Origin: Hyphomicrobiaceae bacterium
GTDB lineage: Bacteria; Pseudomonadota; Alphaproteobacteria; Rhizobiales; Hyphomicrobiaceae
Direction: 5' to 3'
DNA: 64,000 nucleotides
Assembly (NCBI GenBank): GCA_022844225.1
Contig: JALHMC010000012.1
Span: 1-64,000 of the forward strand
In this document: positions 48,099-57,425 of the stretch, in pieces
Layout: each line of letters opens with the position of its first letter
Numbering within the stretch: position 1 is the stretch's first letter
Notes under the pieces: model-generated
The model's input: the letters and a program-made list of their open reading frames with translations, nothing else
Databases searched by the model: none
What the model was told of the DNA's origin: nothing
Position numbers and translations under genes: made by a program

Positions 48099-48572
48099 CT
48101 ATTGCTGCGGTATCCGCGTGATGCTCGTGGGTCCCATGGCAGTGAACTGAACAATCACCTCGCCATCCTTCGCCCAGGCGAAATGGGGGTGCTTCGAGGG
48201 ATGGGAGAAGAACGTGCCGGCCGGGTAGGCCTCCAGCTTGGTCTCATCCCAACGCTCACCCACGCCGTAGTAGTACGTGCCGGAAAGGACGACAGCAGTC
48301 CGCCAGGCGTCAGGGCGCCAGCTCGGCATCACCTTGGTCCCTTTCGCGAACTTCGCCCTCATGACGAAGACGCCGGGCTTAGCCGGGTCGCCGAACAGGA
48401 CCACGGTCTCTGGCCCGGTGCCACCCGGCGCGGCCTTGTATTCCATCTGATGTGGCAGCTTGACGATCGACGCCGCTTCTTGGGCCAGGGTCGGTAGCGC
48501 CCCGGCGAGTGGAAACGAGGCGAGGCTCACTGTCACCACCGACATGCAAGCTCCAAGGCTCATCGTGGTCAT
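48099..48572 (-). CDS. Exported cupin-domain protein
   Basis: A 157-residue protein with a signal peptide (VVTVSLASFPLAGALPTLA-QE) and a single small cupin barrel of the DUF4437/ChrR C-terminal type. VMPSWRPDAWRTAVVLSGTY is motif 1, with the first metal His replaced, and FSHPSKHPHFAW near the end is motif 2. The metal set is atypical, so catalytic activity is uncertain. The ATG at 48572 has AGGAGA about 10 bases upstream; an ATG at 48563 is possible. It is divergent from the YHS gene. Confidence 0.78.
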   Translation of the reverse strand: MTTMSLGACMSVVTVSLASFPLAGALPTLAQEAASIVKLPHQMEYKAAPGGTGPETVVLFGDPAKPGVFVMRAKFAKGTKVMPSWRPDAWRTAVVLSGTYYYGVGERWDETKLEAYPAGTFFSHPSKHPHFAWAKDGEVIVQFTAMGPTSITRIPQQ

Positions 48573-48802
48573 GCCAGGGTATCTCCTCTGATGCAGACTC
48601 TTCCCGCTTCGAGCCGGCAAAGCCATTCGCGCCGGCTCAGTAGCAGCAGCATGGTTTCGCGGCCCCCGTAGCGAGGCGGCACCGAGGAAACGCCGAGAAA
48701 GTTCCGATATTGCTTCTAGCCCAAGGGGTTCCGGGTTAAGGTAGCGGACTTGCCGGTTCAGCGGCACTGTCAGCCGTCTCAAGCCTTCAGGAGCAAAGAC
48801 CC

Positions 48803-49246
48803 GTGTCGGCGTTCTCACGGCGAAGTATCGTGCGCCTGGTGTGCATCAGCGCAATCTGGGTAGCGACCGGTCATGCGGTGACCGCGCAGGAAGGGCTCGC
48901 CCTGAGGGGTTACGATCCGGTGGCGTATTTCACGATCGGGAAGCCAGTACCGGGAAGCCAGGAGTTCGAACTCGTTTGGGACGAGCGGCGTTTCCGCTTC
49001 GCCAGCGCCAAGCACCTGGACTTTTTCAAAGCCGATCCGCTCCGCTATGCGCCTCAGTTCGCGAACTATTGCACTATGTCGTTGACGCGGGGCGTCCTGG
49101 TCGAGGCCAATCCCGAGCATTGGCTGATCAGCGACGGCAAGCTCTACATCTTCGCCGGACCGAACGGACCAACGCTCTTTCAGAAGGCACAAACTGAGAC
49201 CCTGGCACGAGCCGAGCAGAACCGGGGCATGATTCGCAATCGCTAA
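48803..49246 (+). CDS. Exported YHS-domain protein
   Basis: A 147-residue protein with a signal peptide (RSIVRLVCISAIWVATGHAV) and a YHS domain (ALRGYDPVAYF, RFRFASAKHLDFFKADPLRY, FANYCTMSL), a small fold often found with copper or other metal handling. GTG is used as start, with AGGAGC nine bases upstream. It converges on the CadC-like regulator with only 22 bases between. A role in metal or redox stress is plausible but unproven. Confidence 0.82.
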   Translation: MSAFSRRSIVRLVCISAIWVATGHAVTAQEGLALRGYDPVAYFTIGKPVPGSQEFELVWDERRFRFASAKHLDFFKADPLRYAPQFANYCTMSLTRGVLVEANPEHWLISDGKLYIFAGPNGPTLFQKAQTETLARAEQNRGMIRNR

Positions 49247-49268
49247 CATCTACCGGTGATCGGGCGGC

Positions 49269-51158
49269 CTAATCTTGATAGAGGCCGGCCTTGCGCAGCC
49301 CGTCGCGCAGGAGTTCGAGATCGGTGGATTGCCGCAACTTGCTGCCGAACTCTCGCGCATCGAGCGTGGGATCCTGCCGGCGGATCGCCTCTACTGCACT
49401 GGCCACTTTGTCTCTTCGGCCGAGTTGCGCATTGGCAGCCGCCATGACCACGAGGGTGAATGGTGAGCCGGCGGCGTCACGCAATGAGAGTGCAGCATGC
49501 TCCGCAGCGTCCTCGAACCGACGCGAGAGATAATAGGCAAGACCCAGCGAGAAGCGATCGATCGCATTCAAGTGCGGATCTAGCCGCTGTGCATGCTCGA
49601 GAGCCTCGATGGCAGCGACGGATTGGCCAAGCCACATCAGAATGTTGCCTCGCGCCGCAAGGGCAACCGGGTCGCTCGGATTGATTTCGACGGCGCGATC
49701 GAGCTCGGCGAGAGCCTGCTCGTGCCGGTCATAGAGTAAGTGACCACGTCCGAGCACAACGCGAGCCCCCAGCTCGGAATTGTTGAGCTGAAGTGCCCTC
49801 GCGGCATGCTCCTCCGCTCTCTTAGCGGTGAGGTCAGGCACTTCGGCCCACCCCCACGAGAGATCGATGTGGTACGCCTCCGCCAAAGCAGCATGGGCCG
49901 GAGCATAGCCCGGCTCTTTGTCTGTCGCGCGGCGAAGGAGTGACCGAGCCTCGACGATCCCGCCTCGCGTCGGCCGCTGCAATGCCGGCCGTGCTTTCAG
50001 CACCAGGTCATACGTTTCCAGGTTTTCTGGCGGCATGTTCGCTGCGCGGCGCATTTCTGCCTCAGTGACCCGGATAGCCAGTGCCTTGACGATTTCCGAA
50101 GTCAGCTTGTCTTGCATGGCGAAGATATCGAGTGACTGCCCTTCGAACTGCCCTGACCACAACACCTGTCCGCTCGAATCCACGAGCTGCGAAGATAGGC
50201 GAATGCGATCGCTGGTCCGACGCACGGTTCCTTCGACCTGATAGCGAACCATCAAAGCACTGGCGATCTCACTTGGACTGGCCGGCTTGCTCTTGAACCG
50301 AGCAACGGCATTCCATGACATCACGGTCAGAGCCGAGAATCTGCCGAGCGCTGTGATGACGTCTTGTGTGACGCCATCGGCGAAATACGCGGAGGCGGCA
50401 GCGTCCCCGGTAAAGGTGAACGGTACGATGGCGATCGTCGGCTTGCCGCCAGTGCTCAGTGGTGCCGGAGCGGACCTACTTGGCCCGGTTATGCGGGGGA
50501 GCACATAGCTGCCCAGAACCGCCACGATCAACAATGCCAGCGCGCACAGGCCTATCAGGCGATGGACGTGTTGGTGTCCGCGAAGCCGATCTGCAACCGC
50601 CGCACACAGGGCTCGAAGTTGGGCTAACATCACCCTTCGCCACACGCGCTCCGTACGAAGCAGCCCGCCACCAAACGGGGCAGGTGTCGCCATGCGAAGA
50701 TCCCTCAGACCTGACGATGTGTGCGACGCGACCGGCTCGCCTTGCAAGACTGCTCCCGTCGAGGCGACGGTGTCAGCCGCCGCAACCGCCCCTGGAGCGA
50801 CTTCACTTGCAGATGCCTGCGCGACGGAGATATCGAAGCGATACCCACGGCGAGGTACGGTCCTGATGAGGCGTGGACCGTCCTCGCCCAGTGCGCGTCT
50901 CAGCTCGCCAATGACCTGAACGAGAGCATCGTCCGTAACGGTGACCTCTGGCCATACAGCAGCGAACAGGTCCTCTTTTGAGACAAGCCGCCGGTCATTC
51001 TCCGCTAGGAAGTGAAGGACGGAAAAAGCTTTCGGACGCAGCTCGATGTCCCTGCCTTCGCAGATGAGAGCGCCTCGACCGAGATCGAGAACATACCGAT
51101 CAAAAATAAGGCGCTTGCAGCGCACCGGCATCGCCTGATCTGCGCGGTCCGTGTTCAT
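49269..51158 (-). CDS. CadC-like membrane-bound winged-helix regulator with TPRs
   Basis: A 629-residue one-component regulator. An OmpR/PhoB-type winged helix (about 15-110, DIELRPKAFSVLHFLAEN, RLIRTVPRRGYRF) is joined by a linker to one transmembrane helix (about 201-221). The outer part has a TolB-N-like beta segment (IAIVPFTFTGD, FADGVTQDVITAL), common in CadC/adenylate-cyclase-linked proteins, and then TPRs to the C-terminus. This design senses an external cue and binds DNA from the membrane. AAGGAC precedes the ATG at 51158. Likely targets are the neighbouring exported proteins, but no site was identified. Confidence 0.85.
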   Translation of the reverse strand: MNTDRADQAMPVRCKRLIFDRYVLDLGRGALICEGRDIELRPKAFSVLHFLAENDRRLVSKEDLFAAVWPEVTVTDDALVQVIGELRRALGEDGPRLIRTVPRRGYRFDISVAQASASEVAPGAVAAADTVASTGAVLQGEPVASHTSSGLRDLRMATPAPFGGGLLRTERVWRRVMLAQLRALCAAVADRLRGHQHVHRLIGLCALALLIVAVLGSYVLPRITGPSRSAPAPLSTGGKPTIAIVPFTFTGDAAASAYFADGVTQDVITALGRFSALTVMSWNAVARFKSKPASPSEIASALMVRYQVEGTVRRTSDRIRLSSQLVDSSGQVLWSGQFEGQSLDIFAMQDKLTSEIVKALAIRVTEAEMRRAANMPPENLETYDLVLKARPALQRPTRGGIVEARSLLRRATDKEPGYAPAHAALAEAYHIDLSWGWAEVPDLTAKRAEEHAARALQLNNSELGARVVLGRGHLLYDRHEQALAELDRAVEINPSDPVALAARGNILMWLGQSVAAIEALEHAQRLDPHLNAIDRFSLGLAYYLSRRFEDAAEHAALSLRDAAGSPFTLVVMAAANAQLGRRDKVASAVEAIRRQDPTLDAREFGSKLRQSTDLELLRDGLRKAGLYQD

Positions 51159-51690
51159 ATGTCCTTGCGTCCGATGTTGAACTGTCCCCATTCGGAGACC
51201 CAACGGCACCAATCCTTCCACCGGTTAGCAGTTCTTTGTCGGCCGAATGGAGTGCTGCGGTCAAGGTCAACTGCGCTCAGGCGCAGCGAACGTGCGATAG
51301 TGAACTGCGAAACCTCGCCCATGACGTGATGCCTATGGTGTGCGCTCAGGGTCAAAACTTATGATCTGCAAGTTGAGCATGGGCGGTGCGATATAGGATC
51401 TAAAGCGGACGCCATCGGTCGGAATCCAACTCCGTCGTGCTGCACTCCACCGGATTTCGCTCGGCCCGACTACCGACTTGATGTGCATGGGAAAGCACAC
51501 GTCGCCTGATCGTCCGTGGTTCGGGTCGTCTGCAGCTGGCCCCAAGCCGAACTCCCCTCCACGGCTGCTCCCGGATGCACCTCTGCCATAGCCTTCCACT
51601 CATATCAGTCGCGGAAGGTTCGACCGGTCAACGTCCGCTCCCCCCGCATCTCCACCGTCATGCCCGCAGCGGGCATTGCACCCCGCCGCA
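51159..51690. other. Intergenic region with short hairpins
   Basis: A 532-base gap upstream of the CadC-like gene and downstream of the L,D-transpeptidase gene; both run on the minus strand. ATGCCCG-CAG-CGGGCAT (51660-51676) is a perfect 7-bp hairpin 14 bases beyond the transpeptidase stop, so it may end that transcript although no T-tract follows. A smaller hairpin TGCGC-TCAG-GCGCA lies near 51275. No gene, RNA or promoter could be supported. Confidence 0.4.
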
Positions 51691-53142
51691 CTATCGCGTG
51701 GTGATGACGAAGTCGGTGTTGGGGCCGGTTTCGCCGAGGCCGAAGTCGGAGACGATGATCGAGGCGCCTGGCCACAGGCGCTCGCTCAGTAGCTGACGAA
51801 CGTCGGCTGGGAGATCGATGCGGTCGAGGGCGTTCGACGGCGAGGCCCCGGGGCGTGCTGAGCCCGACGCCGATCGCGTGGCGGTGTCGCCGCCGCTGGT
51901 CGGGACCGAGACGACGACCCAGCGCATCTCCGCGTCGCCGAATTCCTCGATGGCCGTGTAGACGTGGGTGCCCAGCGGGCGATCCGGATCGGCGATGGAA
52001 ACCGGCGCTGCCAGGATCTCGTGGAACCCCTGGCGGACGTAGACCTGCCCGGTCTGGCGAGAGACGAAAACCGAGATGGGTGATGTGGCCCTGCGGGCGA
52101 GGGTCAACTCATCGTTGGCCGCCTCCGAAGCCTCGTCGGCCTCGCGGGCGGCGCGAGCGGCTGAAAACGCCTCGCTGGAGGTGATGGCCTCGATCCGCTT
52201 CAGCTTCTCGTGTGCCTCGCGCGCCGCCTCGACGCCTGCCGCCGCATCGCGAATGCGTGCGAGCACGGCTGCTTCGCCGGACTCGGTCTGGACCGTGGCC
52301 ATGCCGAGATTCTCGAGCGCGAGGTGCTCCTCGGCCTCGGCCAGAATGCTTGCCGACGCCCTCAAAGCGGCGGCGGCACGATGCGCTTCCGCCGACTTCG
52401 CCTGGGCGAGATCGTAGGCGGGCTTGACGGCCTTGGCCGCCTCGGACTTCGCCGCGGTCGCCTCCGCCAGACGAAGCTCGGCGGCCTGGAACGGCAGCAG
52501 CGCGCGGTTTTCTCCACCGCCAATGCCATCTGCCGTCGCGGCCACCTTGACCAGCGAAGCCACACGCGGCTGCGGGGCTTTCATGGGAGCCGGCAGTCGC
52601 GGATGTGCGAAACCGACCGGCGTCACGCTAGAGGGCGAGACCACGACACGCATGCCGATACGCCCCATCGACCACAGCGACGAGGCAAAGGCGCGCGGCA
52701 GCCGGATGCAGCCATGCGAGGCGCGATACCCGGGCAGATGGCCCTCGTGCAGCGCGATGCCCGACCACGTCAGGCGCTGCATGAATGGCATCGGCGCATT
52801 CGAGTAGAGGTTGGACTCGTGATAGCGATTGCGCTGCAGGATGCTGAAGACGCCGGGCGGAGTCGAATGCCCGGGCTTGCCGCTGGAGATGCGAGAGCCG
52901 GAGATCCGACCGCGAGGGCCGTAGACGTCGATCCTCTGGTCGGCGATGGAGACCACCGTGATCAGCGGTTCCGGCGGGCCGGGCCGAGACGTAGCGCCGA
53001 TAGGAGATCGCGACTCGCGGGATCTCTGGGTTGCATCGACCGTGCCCGTCGATGCGGCCAGCCAGAGGGCCGCAGCCGAAACCGTGATTGCCGATCGAGC
53101 GCTCGCCCGCAGAAAGGACCGAAATTCGTCCGAACCACCCAC
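51691..53142 (-). CDS. L,D-transpeptidase (YkuD family)
   Basis: Periplasmic peptidoglycan cross-linking or lipoprotein-linking enzyme of 483 residues. A hydrophobic export segment (AITVSAAALWLAASTGTVDA) is followed by the YkuD domain, with the active site SHGCIRLP (His143, Cys145, Arg147). A long Ala/Glu-rich coiled coil (about 195-345) follows. The C-terminal 110 residues resemble a second, degenerate YkuD-like half (VFVSRQTGQVYVRQGFHEI, IVSDFGLGETG) without its own His-Gly-Cys. GTG at 53142, preceded by GGGGG, is preferred; an ATG at 53208 lacks a ribosome-binding site. Confidence 0.88.
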   Translation of the reverse strand: MGGSDEFRSFLRASARSAITVSAAALWLAASTGTVDATQRSRESRSPIGATSRPGPPEPLITVVSIADQRIDVYGPRGRISGSRISSGKPGHSTPPGVFSILQRNRYHESNLYSNAPMPFMQRLTWSGIALHEGHLPGYRASHGCIRLPRAFASSLWSMGRIGMRVVVSPSSVTPVGFAHPRLPAPMKAPQPRVASLVKVAATADGIGGGENRALLPFQAAELRLAEATAAKSEAAKAVKPAYDLAQAKSAEAHRAAAALRASASILAEAEEHLALENLGMATVQTESGEAAVLARIRDAAAGVEAAREAHEKLKRIEAITSSEAFSAARAAREADEASEAANDELTLARRATSPISVFVSRQTGQVYVRQGFHEILAAPVSIADPDRPLGTHVYTAIEEFGDAEMRWVVVSVPTSGGDTATRSASGSARPGASPSNALDRIDLPADVRQLLSERLWPGASIIVSDFGLGETGPNTDFVITTR

Positions 53143-53275
53143 GACAACACCCCCTACGCCACCAACTCCGTCGCGCGCGCCGAAACGTCTCGCGCACACG
53201 AACATCATAGGCGGCTTGCGCTCGCGTTCCTGTACCCGTCAGGCAACAGCGACCGGCAAACGAAGGTGAGGGGGT

Positions 53276-54235
53276 TCAGTGCTCGCGATCGAGCTGGAAT
53301 AGCGCGGCTTGCCGAAGAGGGTCGGCAGCTTCGCCGAACGGGGCCAGAGCGGCGAGGGCTGCGTCGACGGCCGCTGCCAGATGCTCGCGCGCCGCCTCGA
53401 CGCCCGCGACAGCCACCAGCGTGGCCTTGCCGAGCGCCAGATCCTTGCCAACGGCCTTGCCGACCGTCGCCTCGTCGCCGGTGACGTCGAGCAGATCGTC
53501 CGAGATCTGGAACGCCAGGCCGATCGCCTCGCCGTAGGTGCGCGCATTCGCGATCGCCTCGGGCGAGCCACCTGCGCTGATGGCGCCGGCCTCGGCCGCG
53601 AACGCAATGAGGGCTCCGGTCTTCATGGCCTGAAGGCGGCGAACATGGTGCTCGTCGGGCAGCGCGGGCTGGCCGAGCTTCTCGGCCTCGAGATCGAGCA
53701 TCTGGCCGCCGACCATGCCGGCCGGACCGGCCGCAGCTGCCATTCGCGCAACGAGGCGGGCGCGGGTCGCCGGAGGCAAGCCCGAGCCCGGCGCAGAGTC
53801 GAACGAGCCGTGGCTGGCCAGGATCTCGAATGCGAGCGTCAGAAGGGCGTCGCCGGCAAGGATAGCCGTCCATTCGTCGAACGCCTTCCAAACCGTCGGC
53901 TGGCCGCGGCGGAGTTCATCGTTGTCCATGGCCGGCAGGTCGTCGTGGACGAGGCTGTAGGCGTGGAGGCATTCGAGAGCGGCGGCGACGTCAAGGGCGT
54001 TTGCGGCCGCCTCACGGCCCCCGAGCAACCGGGCCATCTCGAGCACGAGGAACGGTCGAAATCGCTTGCCCCCGGCCAAGACCGCATGGCGCATGGATGC
54101 CAGAAGACGCGGCGGGGTGCCGGTTACGCCGGCTTGATCCAGGTGCAGAGCCAAGCGCGCCTCGACCTCTCGTGCCGTCCGTGCGAGCCCAGCCGTAAAG
54201 AGAGAGTTGCCTGCAGCCACCATTGCGCGCTCCAT
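53276..54235 (-). CDS. ispA: Farnesyl/geranylgeranyl diphosphate synthase
   Basis: Short-chain trans-prenyl diphosphate synthase of 319 residues. The first aspartate-rich motif DDLPAMDND is near residues 98-106, GGKRFRPFLV precedes it, and the second motif DDLLD is near 245. These bind the Mg-diphosphate substrates. The size fits IspA; the exact chain length (C15 or C20) depends on residues before the first motif and was not resolved. ATG at 54235 or 54223 are both plausible, the latter having GGAG seven bases upstream. It is divergent from rpmF. Confidence 0.93.
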   Translation of the reverse strand: MERAMVAAGNSLFTAGLARTAREVEARLALHLDQAGVTGTPPRLLASMRHAVLAGGKRFRPFLVLEMARLLGGREAAANALDVAAALECLHAYSLVHDDLPAMDNDELRRGQPTVWKAFDEWTAILAGDALLTLAFEILASHGSFDSAPGSGLPPATRARLVARMAAAAGPAGMVGGQMLDLEAEKLGQPALPDEHHVRRLQAMKTGALIAFAAEAGAISAGGSPEAIANARTYGEAIGLAFQISDDLLDVTGDEATVGKAVGKDLALGKATLVAVAGVEAAREHLAAAVDAALAALAPFGEAADPLRQAALFQLDREH

Positions 54236-54576
54236 TGCGCCGGGATCAGTGTCGGTCTGCCCCGGATATCGCGCGTTCCGGCGTCCCACAATGCCTCAAA
54301 ACGGGGTCCCGTCGAACGGATCTGCGCTTACCAACCTCAGGTCGTAGGGAGCGAAACTGCCCCAGCGCGTCGGATGACCGACGACGGCGGACGAGATACG
54401 ACAGAGGCGCTGGTCAGGCATCCGGAATGCCGCTATAAGCGGCGCTTCGTCCGCACCTTCCGGCCCCACGAGGGTAGTTGCGTGCGACCAACATTCAGTC
54501 TACGCGTCATCCGACGGCTCAGCCGGTCGGGACGCCCGAACAAGGCTCTCGCGGAGAGCACCGAAGGAGCACGACA
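54236..54576. other. Divergent promoter region ispA/rpmF
   Basis: A 341-base gap between ispA and rpmF. Only a short hairpin (GTCGG-ATGA-CCGAC) was noticed. No extra gene or clear promoter hexamers could be supported; the strong ribosome-binding site for rpmF (AAGGAGC) is at its end. Confidence 0.3.
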
Positions 54577-54765
54577 ATGGCTGTCCCGAGAAAGAAAACG
54601 TCGCGCATGAAGCGCGGATTCCGCCGATCGGCCGATGCGCTGTCGGCGCCGATCTACGTCGAGGACAAGGAGTCGGGCAATCTGCGCCGGCCGCATCACA
54701 TCGACCTGAAGTCGGGCAAATATCGCAAGCGCCAGATTCTGGACGTGGTCAAGGCCGAGTCCTGA
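54577..54765 (+). CDS. rpmF: 50S ribosomal protein L32
   Basis: A 62-residue ribosomal protein, [20 protein letters not shown] at the N-terminus, the Cys-free L32 form usual in alphaproteobacteria (zinc-binding Cys pairs are absent). GAAGGAGC lies upstream of the ATG. An upstream in-frame ATG at 54478 is ignored because the conserved sequence begins at 54577. It stands alone; the plsX-fabH genes that often follow rpmF are not here. Confidence 0.97.
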   Translation: MAVPRKKTSRMKRGFRRSADALSAPIYVEDKESGNLRRPHHIDLKSGKYRKRQILDVVKAES

Positions 54766-54905
54766 TCTGCCATTGCAGGTGTCGACTGGGCTCGTACGCT
54801 GGACGGGGTCGTTGCCCGGCGGATCCGCGGTACCAGTAGGGACTGGCTCGTCCAGGGTGGTGCCGACCGGATCGGTAGCCGAGGACGTCGTTAGGGGGAT
54901 ATCGC

Positions 54906-55322
54906 ATGTCGCTTCGTGTCATTCCGCTGCTGGTGATCTCGTTCATCGTTTACAACGTCGTCGTCCTTTTCGGTGGGGATGCCACGGCCGAGGCGATCCT
55001 GTCGCGACAGCTCTTCTCGATGCCGATGGTCAGCGGCGCCCGATGGGTGTTCACGATCGGCGACCTGATCATCCTGCTGACGATGGTGCTTCTCTTCGCC
55101 GAGCTGATCAAATCGACCTACACCTCCAGCTCGCAAATGGTGGACCATGGGCTGTCGATGATCGTTTTCATCGCCTGTCTGGTGGAGTTCCTGCTGGTGC
55201 CCAAGGCGACCTCGTCGGTTTTCTTTTTCATCCTGATCGCCGCGCTGATCGACGTCGTCGCGGGCGCCTTGATCGGAATTAGGACGGCCCGCCGCGATCT
55301 CAATCTCGGTGGCGGCGAATAG
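54906..55322 (+). CDS. Four-helix integral membrane protein
   Basis: A 138-residue inner-membrane protein with four predicted helices (about 4-24, 44-66, 82-99 and 103-125) and a short basic C-terminal tail. It has no recognised catalytic motif; the helix arrangement is shared with uncharacterised proteobacterial membrane proteins. GGGGGATATCGC precedes the ATG. It lies 140 bases after rpmF and is followed by a hairpin terminator. Confidence 0.72.
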   Translation: MSLRVIPLLVISFIVYNVVVLFGGDATAEAILSRQLFSMPMVSGARWVFTIGDLIILLTMVLLFAELIKSTYTSSSQMVDHGLSMIVFIACLVEFLLVPKATSSVFFFILIAALIDVVAGALIGIRTARRDLNLGGGE

Positions 55323-55364
55323 GTTGTCGCGCCGTCTCGCGTGCCGATCCTCGGACCGAGCATG

Positions 55365-55385
55365 GGGCCGCCCAAAAGGCGGCTC
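55365..55385 (+). terminator. Probable terminator after the membrane protein gene
   Basis: GGGCCGCC-CAAAA-GGCGGCTC forms an 8-bp stem (one G-T pair) with a 5-base loop, 43 bases after the stop codon. It is followed by TAGTCGTTTCC, a weak T-tract. Confidence 0.5.
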
Positions 55386-55526
55386 TAGTCGTTTCCAAGG
55401 CTCGTATGGGGCAGCGTTCCATTTTAGAAGTTGTTAATTCGTCATAGATACATTTCAGAAAAGGCATGCTGCCATTAGGCGGCGGCGGGCGACCGGTGCT
55501 TTCCGAGCCGAGGGGATTCACGAGCT

Positions 55527-57338
55527 GTGCCTTCGCCTTCCGACATGAAGACTCTGGCGGTATCCGAGCGGGTCGCAGCCGAGGATCAAGACGAACAATC
55601 ACCAGCACCTGTCACGGCGCTTGCCGACGTGCCGGTCGAGGGCTGCTCACTGGATCTCATCGGCATCCTATCGTCGGTGCAGGAGACAGCTTACCTCTGG
55701 GATATTGTCGCCGATCGCATCGAATGGGAAAGCAACGCGGCCGAGGTTCTCGGCATGCGGTCCTTAGCCGAGATCGCGAACAGCTCCGGGTTTAACTTCC
55801 TGGTGGCACCCGAGCACGTCCAACGCCGGCTCGACGCGATCACCGACATTGCTGCGATCGACGCGAGCCGAGGCGCCCACTACAGGGTGCAGTATAAATT
55901 CACGCCGCTAGGCCGCCGCAGCGACAGTTCGCTTTGGCTCGAAGACCACGGCCGATGCTGGTTCGACGAGAGCGGAAAGCCGATCCGGGCGCGCGGCATC
56001 ATACGCGTGATCAACGAGCGCTATCTCGAGGAGCAGCGCCTCCTCTATCGCTCGGACCATGACGAGCTGACGGGTCAGCTCAATCGCATCCGGCTGACCG
56101 ATGCGCTCGGGGCCGTCGCGGCGAGAGCCGAGCGAACCAAACAGAGCTGTGCGTTCCTGATGGTCTCGGTCAACAACCTCGCCGTCATCAACGAGACGTT
56201 CGGCTTCGACGTCGGCGACGAAGCGATCGCGGCCGTAGCCCGGGTGATCCGCTCCAAGCTGCGCGGCGGAGACACGATCGGGCGCTATTCGTCGAACAAG
56301 TTCGGCATCATCCTCAACGACTGCGGACCCGGCGCGATGCGGATTGCCGCCGAGCGCTTCATCAAGGCGGTTCGCGAGGCGACAATCGATACGTCGGCCT
56401 GCCCCCTGTCCGCCTCCATCGCTGTGGGAGCGGTATTATTGCCCGACCACGCGCGGACGGCACATCAAGCGCTCAGCCATTCGCTGCAGGCCCTCGAGCA
56501 GGCCAAGCGCAGCCGGAACGAGGCTTTCACCGCCTACGAGCCGAGCGCGGCCAAGGAATCAACGCGCAAGCGCAATATCACGATCGCCGAGGAAGTGATC
56601 ACGGCTCTCGACGAGAACCGGATGCTGATCGCGCTGCAGCCAATCGTCTCGACGAAGGATTATCAGCCTGCGCTCTACGAGTGCCTGCTGCGCATGGAGC
56701 GGCCCGACGGGATGCTCGTTTCGGCCGGCGAGTTCATCGCCGTGGCCGAGCAGCTCGGCCTGTCACGGCTGATCGACCGTCGGACGCTGGAGCTGTCCAT
56801 TGAAGTGCTGGTCAAGCATCCGGACATCCACCTTTCGGTCAACGTGTCCAGCCTGACGGCGAGCGACCACGAGTGGCTCGTGACGTTGCATCGGCTGACG
56901 GGCGGGCGGAGAGCGTTGACGGAGCGGCTGACCATCGAGATCACCGAGACGGCGGCGATCCACGATCTGGACCTGTCGATCAACTTCGTCGACACGCTGA
57001 AGGAGCTCGGCTGCAAGGTGGCCATCGACGACTTCGGCGCCGGCTATACCTCCTTCAAGAACCTCAAGATTCTCGACGTCGACATGGTCAAGATCGACGG
57101 CTCGTTCGTGAAGAACCTGCTGGAGGAACCGACCAACCGCGTGTTCATCAAGACGCTGGTCGAGATTGCGCAGACATTCGGACTGGACACGGTTGCCGAA
57201 TGGGTGGCCGACGAAGAGACGGCCCGGATCTGCGCCGAGTGCGGCATCACGCACATGCAAGGGTTCTATTTCGGGCATCCGCTGATGGCGAGCGATCTCG
57301 ATCCCAGGACGGTCTCGCGCGACCAGCGTTCGAGTTGA
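55527..57338 (+). CDS. PAS-GGDEF-EAL cyclic-di-GMP protein
   Basis: A 603-residue signalling protein. A PAS-like sensor (about 45-160, DIVADRIEWESNAAEVLGM) is followed by a GGDEF domain in which the signature is degenerate (RYSSNKFGIIL near residue 252), so cyclase activity is unlikely. The EAL domain (350-595) has ECLLR in place of EALLR, which keeps the metal-binding Glu. It also retains NVSS, LTIEITET, DDFGAGYTSF and VKIDGSF, so it could be a phosphodiesterase. No membrane helix was seen. GTG at 55527 or ATG at 55545 are possible starts. Confidence 0.88.
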   Translation: MPSPSDMKTLAVSERVAAEDQDEQSPAPVTALADVPVEGCSLDLIGILSSVQETAYLWDIVADRIEWESNAAEVLGMRSLAEIANSSGFNFLVAPEHVQRRLDAITDIAAIDASRGAHYRVQYKFTPLGRRSDSSLWLEDHGRCWFDESGKPIRARGIIRVINERYLEEQRLLYRSDHDELTGQLNRIRLTDALGAVAARAERTKQSCAFLMVSVNNLAVINETFGFDVGDEAIAAVARVIRSKLRGGDTIGRYSSNKFGIILNDCGPGAMRIAAERFIKAVREATIDTSACPLSASIAVGAVLLPDHARTAHQALSHSLQALEQAKRSRNEAFTAYEPSAAKESTRKRNITIAEEVITALDENRMLIALQPIVSTKDYQPALYECLLRMERPDGMLVSAGEFIAVAEQLGLSRLIDRRTLELSIEVLVKHPDIHLSVNVSSLTASDHEWLVTLHRLTGGRRALTERLTIEITETAAIHDLDLSINFVDTLKELGCKVAIDDFGAGYTSFKNLKILDVDMVKIDGSFVKNLLEEPTNRVFIKTLVEIAQTFGLDTVAEWVADEETARICAECGITHMQGFYFGHPLMASDLDPRTVSRDQRSS

Positions 57339-57425
57339 AACAGACGCAATTCGGCTGACGGGTTGACTTTCGTGGCGGCTCCCGCCTTCGATGCGCAAGA
57401 AGCATCGAACGCCTGTGAGAGCCCC

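Noticed and set aside
52210..54610. Long plus-strand frames (52210-53484 and 53309-54610) opposite the L,D-transpeptidase and ispA
   Set aside because: They are antisense to well-supported genes and have no recognisable domain.
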